The notes beneath the pieces were generated by a model. That model saw only the letters and a list, made by a program, of their open reading frames with translations, had not been told where the DNA came from and made no database searches. From NCBI RefSeq assembly GCF_014649795.1, contig NZ_BMTS01000008.1, positions 1 through 64,000 on the forward strand: a DNA stretch of 64,000 bases, in the 5' to 3' direction. The translations under genes were made by a program, and so were the position numbers. How positions within the stretch are numbered: the stretch's first letter is position 1; each line of letters begins with the position of its first letter. Positions 43,004 to 51,767 of this stretch are shown here, piece after piece. The DNA comes from Streptomyces melanogenes. GTDB lineage: Bacteria > Actinomycetota > Actinomycetes > Streptomycetales > Streptomycetaceae.

Positions 43004-45178
43004 TCACGCGTCGGTGAACTTCTCGCCCTTCTCCGCCTTCGCCACGAGCAGCGCGGGCGGCAGGAACCGGTCGCCGTAGCGCTCGGCCAGCTCGCGGGCG
43101 CGGGCCACGAAGCCGGGGAGCCCGCCCTCGTACCCGTTGATGTACTGGATCACGCCGCCGGTCCACGCCGGGAAGCCGATGCCCATGATGGAGCCGATGT
43201 TGGCGTCGGCGACCGAGGTGAGCACGCCTTCCTCGAAGAGGCGGACGGTGTCGAGCGACTCCGCGAAGAGCATCCGCTCCTTCATGTCCTCGAAGGGGAC
43301 GTCCGCGCCGGGCTTGCCGAAGTGCTCGCGCAGCCCCGGCCAGAGCCGGACGCGCTTGCCGTCGCCGTCGTACTCGTAGAAGCCCGCGCCGCCGCTGCGG
43401 CCGGGGCGGCCGAACTCGTCGACCATGCGGTCGATGACCGCGTCCGCCGGGTGGCCGGGCCAGACACCGCCCGCCTCCTCGACCGCGCGCCGCGTCTCGT
43501 CGCGGATCTTGCGGGGCAGGGTGAGGGTCAGCTCGTCCATCAGCGAGAGCACCTTGGCGGGGTAGCCCGCCTGGCCCGCCGCCTGCTCGATCGACGCGGG
43601 CTCGACGCCCTCGCCGAGCATCGCGACGCCCTCGTTGATGAACTGGCCGATGACCCGCGAGGTGAAGAAGCCGCGCGAGTCGTTGACCACGATCGGGGTC
43701 TTCTTGATCTGGCGGACCAGGTCGAAGGCGCGGGCCAGCGCCTCCTCGCCGGTGCGCTCGCCCTTGATGATCTCGACGAGCGGCATCTTGTCGACGGGCG
43801 AGAAGAAGTGCAGCCCGATGAAGTCGGCCTGGCGCGTGACACCCTCGGCGAGACCGGTGATCGGCAGGGTCGAGGTGTTGGAGCAGAGCAGCGCGTCCGG
43901 CTCGACGACGTCCTGGATCTCCTGGAACACCTTGTGCTTGAGCTCGGTGTTCTCGAAGACCGCCTCGATCACCGCGTCGCAGCCCGCCAGGTCCTGCGGG
44001 GTGGCGGTGGGGGTGATCCGGGCCAGCAGCTCGTCGCGCTCGGCCTCGGTGGTGCGGCCCCGCGAGAGCGCCTTGGCGAGGAGCTTCTCCGAGTACGCCT
44101 TGCCCTTCTGCGCGGCCTCCAGCGAGACGTCCTTGAGGACGACCTCGATGCCGGCCCGGGCGCATGAGTACGCGATGCCCGCGCCCATCATGCCCGCGCC
44201 GAGCACGGCGACCTTGCGGACCGGGCGCGGCTCGATGCCCTTGGGGCGGTTGGCGCCGGAGTTGACGGCCTGGAGGTCGAAGAAGAACGCCTGGATCATG
44301 TTCTTCGCGGTCTGGCCGGTGACCAGCTCGGTGAAGTAGCGCGCCTCGATGGTCAGCGCGGTCTCGAAGTCGACCTGGGAGCCCTCGACGGCGGCCGCGA
44401 GGATGTTGCGCGGGGCCGGGTAGGGGGCGCCGTTCAGCTGCTTCTTCAGGTTGGCCGGGAAGGCGGGCAGGTTGGCGGCGAACTTCGGGTTCGACGGGGT
44501 GCCGCCCGGGATCCGGTAGCCCTTGACGTCCCACGGCTGCTGGGATTCGGGGTGGGCGTCGATGAAGGCGCGCGCCTTGGCGAGCATCTCCTCGGGGGTG
44601 GCCGCGACCTCGTGCACCAGGCCGTTCTCCAGGGCCCGCTGCGGGGAGTACTGGGTGCCCTGGAGGAGCACCTTCAGGAGCGCGTCCGCGATGCCCATCA
44701 GCCGTACGGTACGGGTCACGCCGCCGCCCGCCGGGAGCAGGCCCAGCGTCACCTCGGGCAGGCCGATCTTGGAGCCGGGGGCGTCGAGCGCGATGCGGTG
44801 GTGGCTGGCGAGGGCGATCTCGTAACCGCCGCCGAGCGCCGCGCCGTTGATGGCGGCGACGACCGGCTTGCCCAGGGTCTCGATGCGGCGCAGCGAGCGC
44901 TTGATGGCGGTGCCGGTGTCGAAGGCCTGCTGGGCGTTCTCGGGGCCGACCTGGATCATGTCCTTGAGGTCGCCGCCCGCGAAGAACGTCTTCTTGGCGG
45001 AGGTGTAGACGATGCCCCGGATGGAGTCCTTCTCGGCCTCGGCGCGGTCGGCGATCGCCGCGATGGAGTCCTTGAAGGCCTGGTTCATCGTGTTGGCGGA
45101 CTGGTTGGGGTCGTCGAGGACGAGGGTGACGACGCCGGTCTCGTCCTGTTGCCAGCGGATGGTCGTGCTTTCGGTCAT
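43004..45178 (-). CDS. fadB: FadB-type multifunctional enoyl-CoA hydratase / 3-hydroxyacyl-CoA dehydrogenase
   Basis: Protein of 724 residues for beta-oxidation. The N-terminal crotonase domain has FFAGGDL and GAALGGGYEIAL, with the catalytic Glu in GGGYE and the second in IGLPEVTLG. The NAD-binding domain starts near 330 with VAVLGAGMMGAGIAYSCA, and the dehydrogenase active site includes GLHFFSPVDKMPLVEII. A duplicated C-terminal dehydrogenase helical region completes the FadB plan. It is the last gene of the operon, 40 bases after the thiolase. Confidence 0.95.
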   Translation of the reverse strand: MTESTTIRWQQDETGVVTLVLDDPNQSANTMNQAFKDSIAAIADRAEAEKDSIRGIVYTSAKKTFFAGGDLKDMIQVGPENAQQAFDTGTAIKRSLRRIETLGKPVVAAINGAALGGGYEIALASHHRIALDAPGSKIGLPEVTLGLLPAGGGVTRTVRLMGIADALLKVLLQGTQYSPQRALENGLVHEVAATPEEMLAKARAFIDAHPESQQPWDVKGYRIPGGTPSNPKFAANLPAFPANLKKQLNGAPYPAPRNILAAAVEGSQVDFETALTIEARYFTELVTGQTAKNMIQAFFFDLQAVNSGANRPKGIEPRPVRKVAVLGAGMMGAGIAYSCARAGIEVVLKDVSLEAAQKGKAYSEKLLAKALSRGRTTEAERDELLARITPTATPQDLAGCDAVIEAVFENTELKHKVFQEIQDVVEPDALLCSNTSTLPITGLAEGVTRQADFIGLHFFSPVDKMPLVEIIKGERTGEEALARAFDLVRQIKKTPIVVNDSRGFFTSRVIGQFINEGVAMLGEGVEPASIEQAAGQAGYPAKVLSLMDELTLTLPRKIRDETRRAVEEAGGVWPGHPADAVIDRMVDEFGRPGRSGGAGFYEYDGDGKRVRLWPGLREHFGKPGADVPFEDMKERMLFAESLDTVRLFEEGVLTSVADANIGSIMGIGFPAWTGGVIQYINGYEGGLPGFVARARELAERYGDRFLPPALLVAKAEKGEKFTDA

Positions 45179-45218
45179 TGCTCAGATCTCCGTATGAGGG
45201 GGTGCCGGGACAGGACGG

Positions 45219-46433
45219 TCAGAGACGCTCGACGACGGTGGCGATGCCCATGCCGCCGCCCACGCAGAGCGTGGCGAGGCCGTAGCGCTGGTCGCGGCGC
45301 TCCAGCTCGTCGACGAGCGTGCCGAGGATCATCGCGCCGGTGGCGCCCAGCGGGTGGCCCATGGCGATGGCGCCGCCATTGACGTTGATCTTGTCGAGCG
45401 AGAGGCCCATGTCCCGGGCGAAGCGCAGCACCACGCCCGCGAACGCCTCGTTGATCTCGACGAGGTCGATGTCGTCGATGGTGAGCCCGGCCTTGGCGAG
45501 CGCCTTGCGGGTGGCGGGGGCGGGGCCGGTCAGCATGATGGTGGGCTCGGAGCCGGAGACGGCCGCCGAGACGATGCGGGCGCGCGGGGTGAGGCCGTAG
45601 CGCTCGCCGACCTCGCGCGAGCCGATGGCGACCAGGGCGGCGCCGTCGACGATGCCGGAGGAGTTGCCCGCGTGGTGGACGTGGTCGATCTTCTCCACCC
45701 AGTGGTACTTCTGGAGCGCCACCGCGTCGAAGCCGCCCATCTCGCCGATGGCGGCGAACGAGGGCTTGAGGGCCGCGAGCGAGTCGGCGGTGGTGCCGGG
45801 GCGCATGTGCTCGTCGTGGTCGAGGACGACCAGGCCGTTGCGGTCCTTGACGGGGACGACGGACCGGGCGAAGCGGCCGTCCTTCCACGCGTCGGCGGCC
45901 CGCTCCTGGGAGAGCGCCGCGTACTCGTCGACATCGCGCCGCGAGAAGCCCTCGATCGTGGCGATCAGGTCGGCGCCGATGCCCTGCGGGGCGAAGTTGG
46001 TGTCGAAGTTGGTCATCGGGTCGGCGAACCAGGCGCCGCCGTCCGAGGCCATCGGCACCCTCGACATCGACTCGACGCCGCCCGCGAGCACCAGGTCCTC
46101 CCAGCCCGAACGGACCTTGGCGGCGGCCAGGTTGACCGCCTCCAGGCCCGAGGCACAGAAGCGGTTCTCCTGGACGCCGGCGACGGTGTCCGGCAGCCCG
46201 GCGGCGATCGCCGCGATCCGGGCGATGTCGGAGCCCTGGTCGCCGACCGGGCCGACCACGCCGAGCACGATGTCGTCGATCGCCGCCGGGTCGAGGTCGG
46301 GGAAGCGCCCCCGGATCTCGTGGATCAGCCCGACGACGAGGTCGATCGGCTTGGTGCCGTGCAGGGAGCCGTTGGCCTTGCCCCGGCCGCGCGGGGTGCG
46401 GATCGCGTCGTACACATACGCTTCGGTGCTCAC
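45219..46433 (-). CDS. fadA: Acetyl-CoA C-acyltransferase (3-ketoacyl-CoA thiolase)
   Basis: Thiolase of 404 residues that splits 3-ketoacyl-CoA with CoA. The acyl-accepting cysteine is C93 (ENRFCASGLEAV), the active-site His is H360 (AMGHPLGATG) and the acid/base cysteine is C390 (CVGGGMG). GTG at 46433 is seven bases after GAAAGG; a TTG 15 bases upstream is possible but too close to that site. Together with FadB downstream it forms the beta-oxidation core. Confidence 0.95.
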   Translation of the reverse strand: MSTEAYVYDAIRTPRGRGKANGSLHGTKPIDLVVGLIHEIRGRFPDLDPAAIDDIVLGVVGPVGDQGSDIARIAAIAAGLPDTVAGVQENRFCASGLEAVNLAAAKVRSGWEDLVLAGGVESMSRVPMASDGGAWFADPMTNFDTNFAPQGIGADLIATIEGFSRRDVDEYAALSQERAADAWKDGRFARSVVPVKDRNGLVVLDHDEHMRPGTTADSLAALKPSFAAIGEMGGFDAVALQKYHWVEKIDHVHHAGNSSGIVDGAALVAIGSREVGERYGLTPRARIVSAAVSGSEPTIMLTGPAPATRKALAKAGLTIDDIDLVEINEAFAGVVLRFARDMGLSLDKINVNGGAIAMGHPLGATGAMILGTLVDELERRDQRYGLATLCVGGGMGIATVVERL

Positions 46434-46454
46434 GGAAAAGCCTTTCAAGGAGGG

Positions 46455-47597
46455 TTAGCCGAGGAGGGAACGACCGATGATCTCCTTCATGATCTCGGTG
46501 GTCCCGCCGTAGATGGTCTGGATGCGTCCGTCCGTGAAAGCCCTGGCGACGCGGTACTCGCTCATATAGCCGTAGCCGCCGTGCAGTTGCAGACAGCGGT
46601 CGGCGGTGCGCTTCTGGAGCTCGGTGGCCCACCACTTGGCCATCGAGGCGTGTACGGCGTCGAGCTCCCCGTTCGAGTGATCCACGATGCAGCGGTCGAG
46701 GAACGCGCGGGTGACGGCGCACTCGGTGGCGAGCTCGGCGATCTCGAAGCGGATGTGCTGCTTGGTGGCCAGCGGCCGCCCGAAGGCCTCGCGCTCCTTC
46801 ACGTACTGCGTGGTGATCTCAAGCAGGTGTTCGGCGGCGGCGATCCCGGCCACGGCGATCGCCATCCGCTCCTGCGCCAGGTTGGTCATCAGGTGGACGA
46901 AGGCGCCGTTGAGCTCGCCGAGCAGGTTCTCCTTGGGGACGCGTACGTCGTTGAAGAACAGCTCGGCCGTGTCCTGGGACTTCTGGCCGATCTTGTCGAG
47001 GTTGCGGCCGCGCTCGAAGCCCGCCATGCCCCGCTCGACGACGAGCAGCGAGAGCCCGTGGGCGCCGCCCTCGGGGGTGGTCTTCGCGACGACGATCACC
47101 AGGTCGGCGAGGATGCCGTTGGAGATGAACGTCTTGGAGCCGTTGAGCAGCCAGTGGTCGCCCTTGTCCTCGGCGTGCGTGGCGATGCCCTGGAGGTCGG
47201 ATCCGGCGCCGGGCTCGGTCATGGCGATCGCCGTGATCAGCGAGCCGTCGCAGAAGCCGGGCAGCCAGCGCCGCTTCTGCTCCTCGGTGGCCAGCCCGGT
47301 CAGATACGGCCCGATGATGTCGTTGTGCAGCCCGAGCGCGAGGCCCGCCGCGCCCGCCCGGGTGAACTCCTCGGCGAGCACCGCGCTGTAGCGGAAGTCG
47401 GCGTTGCCGCCGCCTCCGTACTCCTCGTCCACCGCGAGCCCGAGCAGCCCCTGGCGCCCGGCGGCCAGCCAGGCCTCGCGCGAGACGATGCCGTCCTTCT
47501 CCCACTGGTCGTAGTGCGGCAGGACCTCCTTGGCGAGGAAGGTGCGGACGGTCTCGCGGAAGGCGTCGTGCTCGGCGGTGAAGATCTGCCGCTTCAA
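46455..47597 (-). CDS. Acyl-CoA dehydrogenase
   Basis: Flavoprotein of 380 residues. FAD- and substrate-binding blocks ITAIAMTEPGAGSDLQGI, WLLNGSKTFISNG and the C-terminal LQLHGGYGYMSEY with IYGGTTEIMKEIIGRSLL are present; the Glu in IYGGTTEI is the expected base. The TTG at 47597 overlaps the racemase stop by four bases (TTGA) and is seven bases after AGGAGA, so this rare start is well supported. It performs the first oxidation of the operon's substrate. Confidence 0.95.
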   Translation of the reverse strand: MKRQIFTAEHDAFRETVRTFLAKEVLPHYDQWEKDGIVSREAWLAAGRQGLLGLAVDEEYGGGGNADFRYSAVLAEEFTRAGAAGLALGLHNDIIGPYLTGLATEEQKRRWLPGFCDGSLITAIAMTEPGAGSDLQGIATHAEDKGDHWLLNGSKTFISNGILADLVIVVAKTTPEGGAHGLSLLVVERGMAGFERGRNLDKIGQKSQDTAELFFNDVRVPKENLLGELNGAFVHLMTNLAQERMAIAVAGIAAAEHLLEITTQYVKEREAFGRPLATKQHIRFEIAELATECAVTRAFLDRCIVDHSNGELDAVHASMAKWWATELQKRTADRCLQLHGGYGYMSEYRVARAFTDGRIQTIYGGTTEIMKEIIGRSLLG

Positions 47598-48748
47598 CGG
47601 TCGTTCTCCTCTGTGGACTTGGCGTTCCCGGACGCGGCGAGCTCCGGCACGCCCCAGTCGCGGGCGACCTCGGCGGTGTCGGCGCCGGGCAGGGCGGGCG
47701 GACGGCGGACGGCGCCGGGGGTGGCCGAGAACCGGGGCGCGGGCGCCGGCTGAGTCAGGCCGCCGTGCTCGACGAAGGTGGCGCGGGCGGCCAGATGCGG
47801 GTGGGCGGGCGCCTCGCGCAGCGAGAGCACAGGCGCCACGCACGCGTCCGACCCCTCGAAGACGGCCGTCCACTCCTCGCGCGTACGGGTGCGGAACCGC
47901 TCGGCGATGGCCGTGCGCAGCTCCGCCCAGCGGGCCAGGTCCTTGCGGGCCGGGGCGACCGCTTCGAGCCCCACGAGGCGGATGAACTCGTCGTAGAACT
48001 GCTGCTCGAGCGAGCCGACCGCCATGTACTGGCCGTCGGAGGTCTCGTAGGTGCCGTAGAACGGGCAGCCGCCGTCGAGCAGGTTGGCGCCGCGCCGGTC
48101 CTGCCAGCCGCCGGCCGCGATCATGCCGTGGATCATGGTGGCGAGGTGGGCGGCGCCGTCCACGATCGCGGCGTCCACGACCTGCCCTTCCCCCGCCGTC
48201 CGGGCGTGCTGGAGGGCGGCGAGGACGCCGACGACGAGGTAGAGCGAGCCGCCCGCGTAGTCGCCCACCAGGTTGGCGGGGACGGTCGGCCCCTCGTCCG
48301 GCTTGCCGATCATGCCCAGGGTGCCGGTGACGGCGATGTACGCGATGTCGTGTCCGGCGCGGGCGGCGAGCGGGCCGTCCTGGCCCCAGCCGGTCATCCG
48401 TCCGTAGACCAGCCTCGGATTGCGGGCCAGGCACTGCTCGGGCCCGACGCCGAGACGCTCGGCGACGCCGGGGCGGTAGCCCTCGACGAGGATGTCGGCC
48501 CGTTCGACCAGGTCGAGGACGCGGCGGGGGCCGTCCTCGGACTTCAAGTCGATCAGCACGGAGCGCTTGTTGCGGTTGGTCAGGTCGTACGCGGGGTTTA
48601 TGGCCAGGCCGGCGCCGCCCGGGCGGTCGATCCTGACCACGTCGGCGCCGAGGTCGGCCAGGAGCATCGCGGCGAACGGGCCGGGCCCGATCCCCGCCAG
48701 CTCGACCACGCGCACCCCGGTGAGCGGGCCGTTCCCTGAACCTGTCAT
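47594..48748 (-). CDS. CaiB/BaiF family protein, alpha-methylacyl-CoA racemase-like
   Basis: Protein of 384 residues of CoA-transferase family III. H133 (AGHDIAYIAVTG) and D163 (LVGDYAGGS) correspond to the His/Asp pair used by alpha-methylacyl-CoA racemases, so racemisation of a 2-methyl-branched acyl-CoA is more likely than CoA transfer. That role fits the operon, since a (2S) isomer is needed for the next acyl-CoA dehydrogenase step on branched chains or sterol side chains. ATG at 48748. First gene of the operon. Confidence 0.88.
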   Translation of the reverse strand: MTGSGNGPLTGVRVVELAGIGPGPFAAMLLADLGADVVRIDRPGGAGLAINPAYDLTNRNKRSVLIDLKSEDGPRRVLDLVERADILVEGYRPGVAERLGVGPEQCLARNPRLVYGRMTGWGQDGPLAARAGHDIAYIAVTGTLGMIGKPDEGPTVPANLVGDYAGGSLYLVVGVLAALQHARTAGEGQVVDAAIVDGAAHLATMIHGMIAAGGWQDRRGANLLDGGCPFYGTYETSDGQYMAVGSLEQQFYDEFIRLVGLEAVAPARKDLARWAELRTAIAERFRTRTREEWTAVFEGSDACVAPVLSLREAPAHPHLAARATFVEHGGLTQPAPAPRFSATPGAVRRPPALPGADTAEVARDWGVPELAASGNAKSTEENDR

Positions 48749-48771
48749 CGAGCCCCCAGCACTGTGACACA

Positions 48772-48788
48772 ACTGATGTAACATCAGT
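48772..48788 (-). promoter_or_regulatory. Perfect 17-base operator upstream of the acyl-CoA operon
   Basis: ACTGATGT-A-ACATCAGT has perfect eight-base arms around one central base, 24-40 bases upstream of the racemase ATG. This is a typical repressor operator position. The MerR regulator at the far end of the operon or an outside TetR-type protein could bind it. Confidence 0.62.
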
Positions 48789-48882
48789 GATGCTAAGAAC
48801 ACGTTCCACTTCGCACAAGCCCCTTGCGCGAGCAAGCGCTTGGTTTTTACCGAGTGGTACGCCAGTGTTCCATCGGCCCGGC

Positions 48883-49266
48883 TCAGCCGCCGTCGAGCTC
48901 CGCGATCAGCTTCTTCGTGGCGATCGCCCGATAGCTCTCCTCCACCCACTCGCAGAGCAAATCCGCCCTCGGCGCGCCCTTCTCGGCCAGCGGCACCCGC
49001 ACCCAGCCCGACTTGCCCAGGCCGTACCCGGACGGCTGGGCGCCGGGTGAGGTCAGGGCGTGCGCGTGCGTGGCGTCGTCCGTCAGCTTGACGCCCATGC
49101 CCAGCGGATAGGTGCCGTCGTCAACACCGAGGAAGACGAAAATCTTTTTGTTGACCTTGATGACGGTCTCGCCCCAGGGGTGCTCCTCGACGGCCCCCGG
49201 CAGCCCCAGGGCAAACGCCCGCACCTTCTCCCATTTCGCCAGCGCGGCCTTCGGCGGTGCTCCCAT
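48883..49266 (-). CDS. MmcQ/YjbR family protein
   Basis: Small protein of 127 residues with the YjbR/CyaY-like fold: LGLPGAVEEHPWGETVIKVN near the N-terminus, KIFVFLGVDDG, and the C-terminal ESYRAIATKKLIAEL. Members are often annotated as DNA-binding but no biochemical role is firm. Start ATG at 49266 follows GAGGAG closely. It stands 134 bases upstream of the acyl-CoA operon and is probably separate from it. Confidence 0.88.
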   Translation of the reverse strand: MGAPPKAALAKWEKVRAFALGLPGAVEEHPWGETVIKVNKKIFVFLGVDDGTYPLGMGVKLTDDATHAHALTSPGAQPSGYGLGKSGWVRVPLAEKGAPRADLLCEWVEESYRAIATKKLIAELDGG

Positions 49267-49383
49267 GTCCGTCCTCCTCGCTCACCCTCTTGATCACCCG
49301 CGACACCGCTACTCACGCTAGCCTCAGCCACCGACAACGGCGCGGGAGCGCGACCGGGGCAGAGCGAATCGGAGGGCACCCCC

Positions 49384-50607
49384 TTGGAACGGTCGGAGCA
49401 GTCGGAGCGGTCGGCGGAGCAGCGGGCGCGGCGGGCGGCGCGGCCGTACGACCTCGTGCTGTTCGGCGCGACGGGGTTCGTGGGCGCGCTCACGGCGGAG
49501 TACCTGGCCGCGCACGCGCCGCAGGGGTGCCGCTGGGCGCTGGCCGGGCGGTCGGCCGCCAAACTGGAGCGGCTGCGCGAGAAGCTGGCCGCGATCGACC
49601 CGGCGTGCGCCTCGCTCCCCCTGCTCACCGCGGACTCCGCCGACCCCGAGTCGCTGCGCGCGCTCGCCGAGTCCGCGCGGGTGGTGGTGACCACGGTCGG
49701 CCCGTACGTCTGGTACGGCGAGGGCCTGGTCGCCGCGTGCGCCGAGGCGGGGACCGACTACCTCGACCTGACCGGCGAGCCGGAGTTCGTGGACACGATG
49801 TACGTACGCCACGACGCGCGCGCCCGGGAGACCGGCGCGCGTCTGGTGCACGCCTGCGGGTTCGACTCGGTTCCGTGCGACCTGGGTGTGTACTACACGG
49901 TCCAGCAGCTGCCCGAGGGCGTGCCGCTGCGGGTGGACGGGTTCGTACGGTCCAACGCGATGTTCTCCGGCGGCACCCTGGCGTCCGCGATCACCGCGAT
50001 GGGGCGCGGGCCGCAGCAGCTGCGGGTGGCCCGGGAGCGGCGGCTGCACGAGCCCCGGCTCGTGGGGCGCCGGGCCCGATCCCCGCTGGGCGCGCCGCAC
50101 TTCAGCCGCGAGACCGGCGCGTGGGCGCTGCCGCTGCCGGTCCTCGACCCGGTGGTGGTGGCCCGCTCGGCCTCGGCGAGCGCGCGCTACGGGCCCGACT
50201 TCCGGTACCGCCACTTCGCGGCCGTACGGCGACTGCCGCTCGCGCTGGGCGCGGTGGCGGGGGCGGGGGCGGCGTTCGGGGTGGCCCAAGTGCCTGCCGC
50301 GCGACGGTTTCTGATCAACCGATACGAGCCGGGCACGGGCCCTGACCAGGAGCGGCGGGATCGGAGCTGGTTCTCCCTGCGGTTCGTTGGGGAGGGCGGT
50401 GGGCGGCGGGTCTTCACCGAGGTGTCGGGGGGTGACCCGGGGTATGACGAGACGGCGAAGATCCTCGCGGAGGGGGCGCTCAGTTTGGCGTTCGATGAAC
50501 TGCCGTCGCTGGCCGGGCAGTTGACGACCGTCACGGCGATGGGTGACGCGCTGCTGGAACGGATCCAGAAGGCGGGGATCCGTTTCCGGGTGGCCGATGC
50601 GCGTTGA
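49384..50607 (+). CDS. Saccharopine-dehydrogenase-like NADP-binding protein (trans-acting enoyl reductase type)
   Basis: Protein of 407 residues. The N-terminal Rossmann domain is YDLVLFGATGFVGALTAEYL (22-41), followed by WALAGRSAAKLERL and the VVTTVGPY motif. The closest well-known relatives are the mycobacterial trans-acting enoyl reductases of polyketide-lipid synthesis, but streptomycete members have no assigned substrate. A hydrophobic stretch near 280-300 (LPLALGAVAGAGAAFGVA) suggests membrane contact. The start is TTG at 49384 with GGAGGG upstream. Confidence 0.85.
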   Translation: MERSEQSERSAEQRARRAARPYDLVLFGATGFVGALTAEYLAAHAPQGCRWALAGRSAAKLERLREKLAAIDPACASLPLLTADSADPESLRALAESARVVVTTVGPYVWYGEGLVAACAEAGTDYLDLTGEPEFVDTMYVRHDARARETGARLVHACGFDSVPCDLGVYYTVQQLPEGVPLRVDGFVRSNAMFSGGTLASAITAMGRGPQQLRVARERRLHEPRLVGRRARSPLGAPHFSRETGAWALPLPVLDPVVVARSASASARYGPDFRYRHFAAVRRLPLALGAVAGAGAAFGVAQVPAARRFLINRYEPGTGPDQERRDRSWFSLRFVGEGGGRRVFTEVSGGDPGYDETAKILAEGALSLAFDELPSLAGQLTTVTAMGDALLERIQKAGIRFRVADAR

Positions 50608-50649
50608 GCGCTCCGCGGGGGCGTGGTTATTCGGCTGCGGACCGTGGGT

Positions 50650-50680
50650 GGCTGGTCGCGTAGTTCCCCGCGCCCCTAAA
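50650..50680. repeat. GGGGCGCGGGGAAC-type repeat, inverted copy
   Basis: GGCTGGTCGCGTAGTTCCCC followed by GCGCCCCTAA is the reverse complement of the repeat family seen at 26780-26926, about 24 kb away. Confidence 0.7.
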
Positions 50681-50687
50681 GGGGCGC
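50670..50687. terminator. Hairpin between convergent genes, built on the repeat
   Basis: GCGCCCC-TAAA-GGGGCGC forms a perfect seven-base-pair stem between the convergent saccharopine-dehydrogenase-like and endonuclease V genes. Confidence 0.55.
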
Positions 50688-50723
50688 ACTCCGCAGCGCG
50701 TCGGCGAGCCCGGCCAGTACGGG

Positions 50724-51425
50724 CTACACCGGCCGCAGCGCGTTACGAAGCGCCTCCCTGCACAGCGCGTCCGCCCTCCGCGTCGACTCCGGTAGCCGGT
50801 AGCGCGGGGTCAGGCTCAACACGTGGGCGCAGGCGTTGTCCAGGGTCACCCGGTGGCCGACCGAGACGAACACCGGCTTGATCGCGTCCTGGGTGCGCAG
50901 GGCGCGGCCGACCTCCTCGCCCGGTGCGGCCAGCAGCGGCGACGCCTCGCCGCGCCGGGTGCCCGGCTGCTCGTACGCGAAGGTGAACGGGTTCTTGGCG
51001 ACGCCGATCACCGGGAGCCCGGTGAGCACGCCGAGGTGGGAGGCGAGGCCGAAGCGGCGCGGGTGGGCCAGTCCGTATCCGTCGCAGACCACCAGGCCGG
51101 GGCCGGTGGTCAGCGCGCCGAGGGCCGCCAGGACCGTGGGGATCTCCCGGAAGGCGAGCAGCCCGGGCACGTACGGGAAGGCGACGCGGCCCACCGCGGT
51201 GGACTCCTCCACGACCTCCAGGGTGGCCGCGTCCAGGACGACGGCGGCCGCCGCGACGACGTCCCGCTCGTCGTCGTACGCCACGTCCACGCCCGTGACC
51301 AGCCCGGTCCCCGGCGGCGGGCCGGGCTCGTCGAGCACGACCCGGCCGCGCAGTTCGTCCTGCACGGCCAGCGCCCGCGCCTCGTCGGCGGGCCAGCCCT
51401 CGGGGATCTCCGTCAGCGTCACCAT
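50724..51425 (-). CDS. nfi: Endonuclease V (deoxyinosine endonuclease)
   Basis: DNA-repair nuclease of 233 residues that nicks near deoxyinosine. Metal-binding residues match the E. coli pattern: D47 (TGVDVAY), E94 (LAFREIP) and D115 (VVCDGYG). The wedge motif FPYVPGLLAFRE lies at 83-94, and RFGLASHLG with VIGVAKN follows. ATG at 51425 has AGGGTGAGG upstream. It is divergent from the yciI-like gene with only 39 bases between starts. Confidence 0.95.
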   Translation of the reverse strand: MVTLTEIPEGWPADEARALAVQDELRGRVVLDEPGPPPGTGLVTGVDVAYDDERDVVAAAAVVLDAATLEVVEESTAVGRVAFPYVPGLLAFREIPTVLAALGALTTGPGLVVCDGYGLAHPRRFGLASHLGVLTGLPVIGVAKNPFTFAYEQPGTRRGEASPLLAAPGEEVGRALRTQDAIKPVFVSVGHRVTLDNACAHVLSLTPRYRLPESTRRADALCREALRNALRPV

Positions 51426-51464
51426 GCCCTCACCCTAGACGCGGGCCGGAGTAGCCTGACGATC

Positions 51465-51767
51465 ATGTTCATACTGGACCTGACCTACACCGCCCCCATC
51501 GAGCGCGTCGACGAGCTGCTGGCCGAGCACGTCAGCTGGCTGAACGGGCAGTACGAGGCCGGGGTGTTCATCGCCTCCGGCCGCAAGGAGCCCCGCGAGG
51601 GCGGGGTCATCCTGGCTGTCGGGGACGATCGCGCGGCGATCGAGGAGATCGCGGCGACCGACCCCTTCAGCGTCCACGGCGTCTGCGCGTACCGGATCAC
51701 CGAGTTCTTCGCGACCAAGGTCGCCCCCGAACTCGTCTCCTTCCGGCAGGAGTTGCCCGCCGTCTAG
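51465..51767 (+). CDS. YciI-family protein
   Basis: Protein of 100 residues of the YciI/YCII ferredoxin-like fold: MFILDLTYTAPIERVDEL start, H22 in EHVSWLNGQYEAGVF, and a DPFSVHGVCAY segment whose Asp/His residues are the putative active site. Function is not established. No ribosome site is visible; TAGCCT at 51452-51457 ends seven bases before the ATG, pointing to leaderless translation. The stop overlaps the end of the convergent beta-propeller gene by four bases. Confidence 0.9.
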   Translation: MFILDLTYTAPIERVDELLAEHVSWLNGQYEAGVFIASGRKEPREGGVILAVGDDRAAIEEIAATDPFSVHGVCAYRITEFFATKVAPELVSFRQELPAV

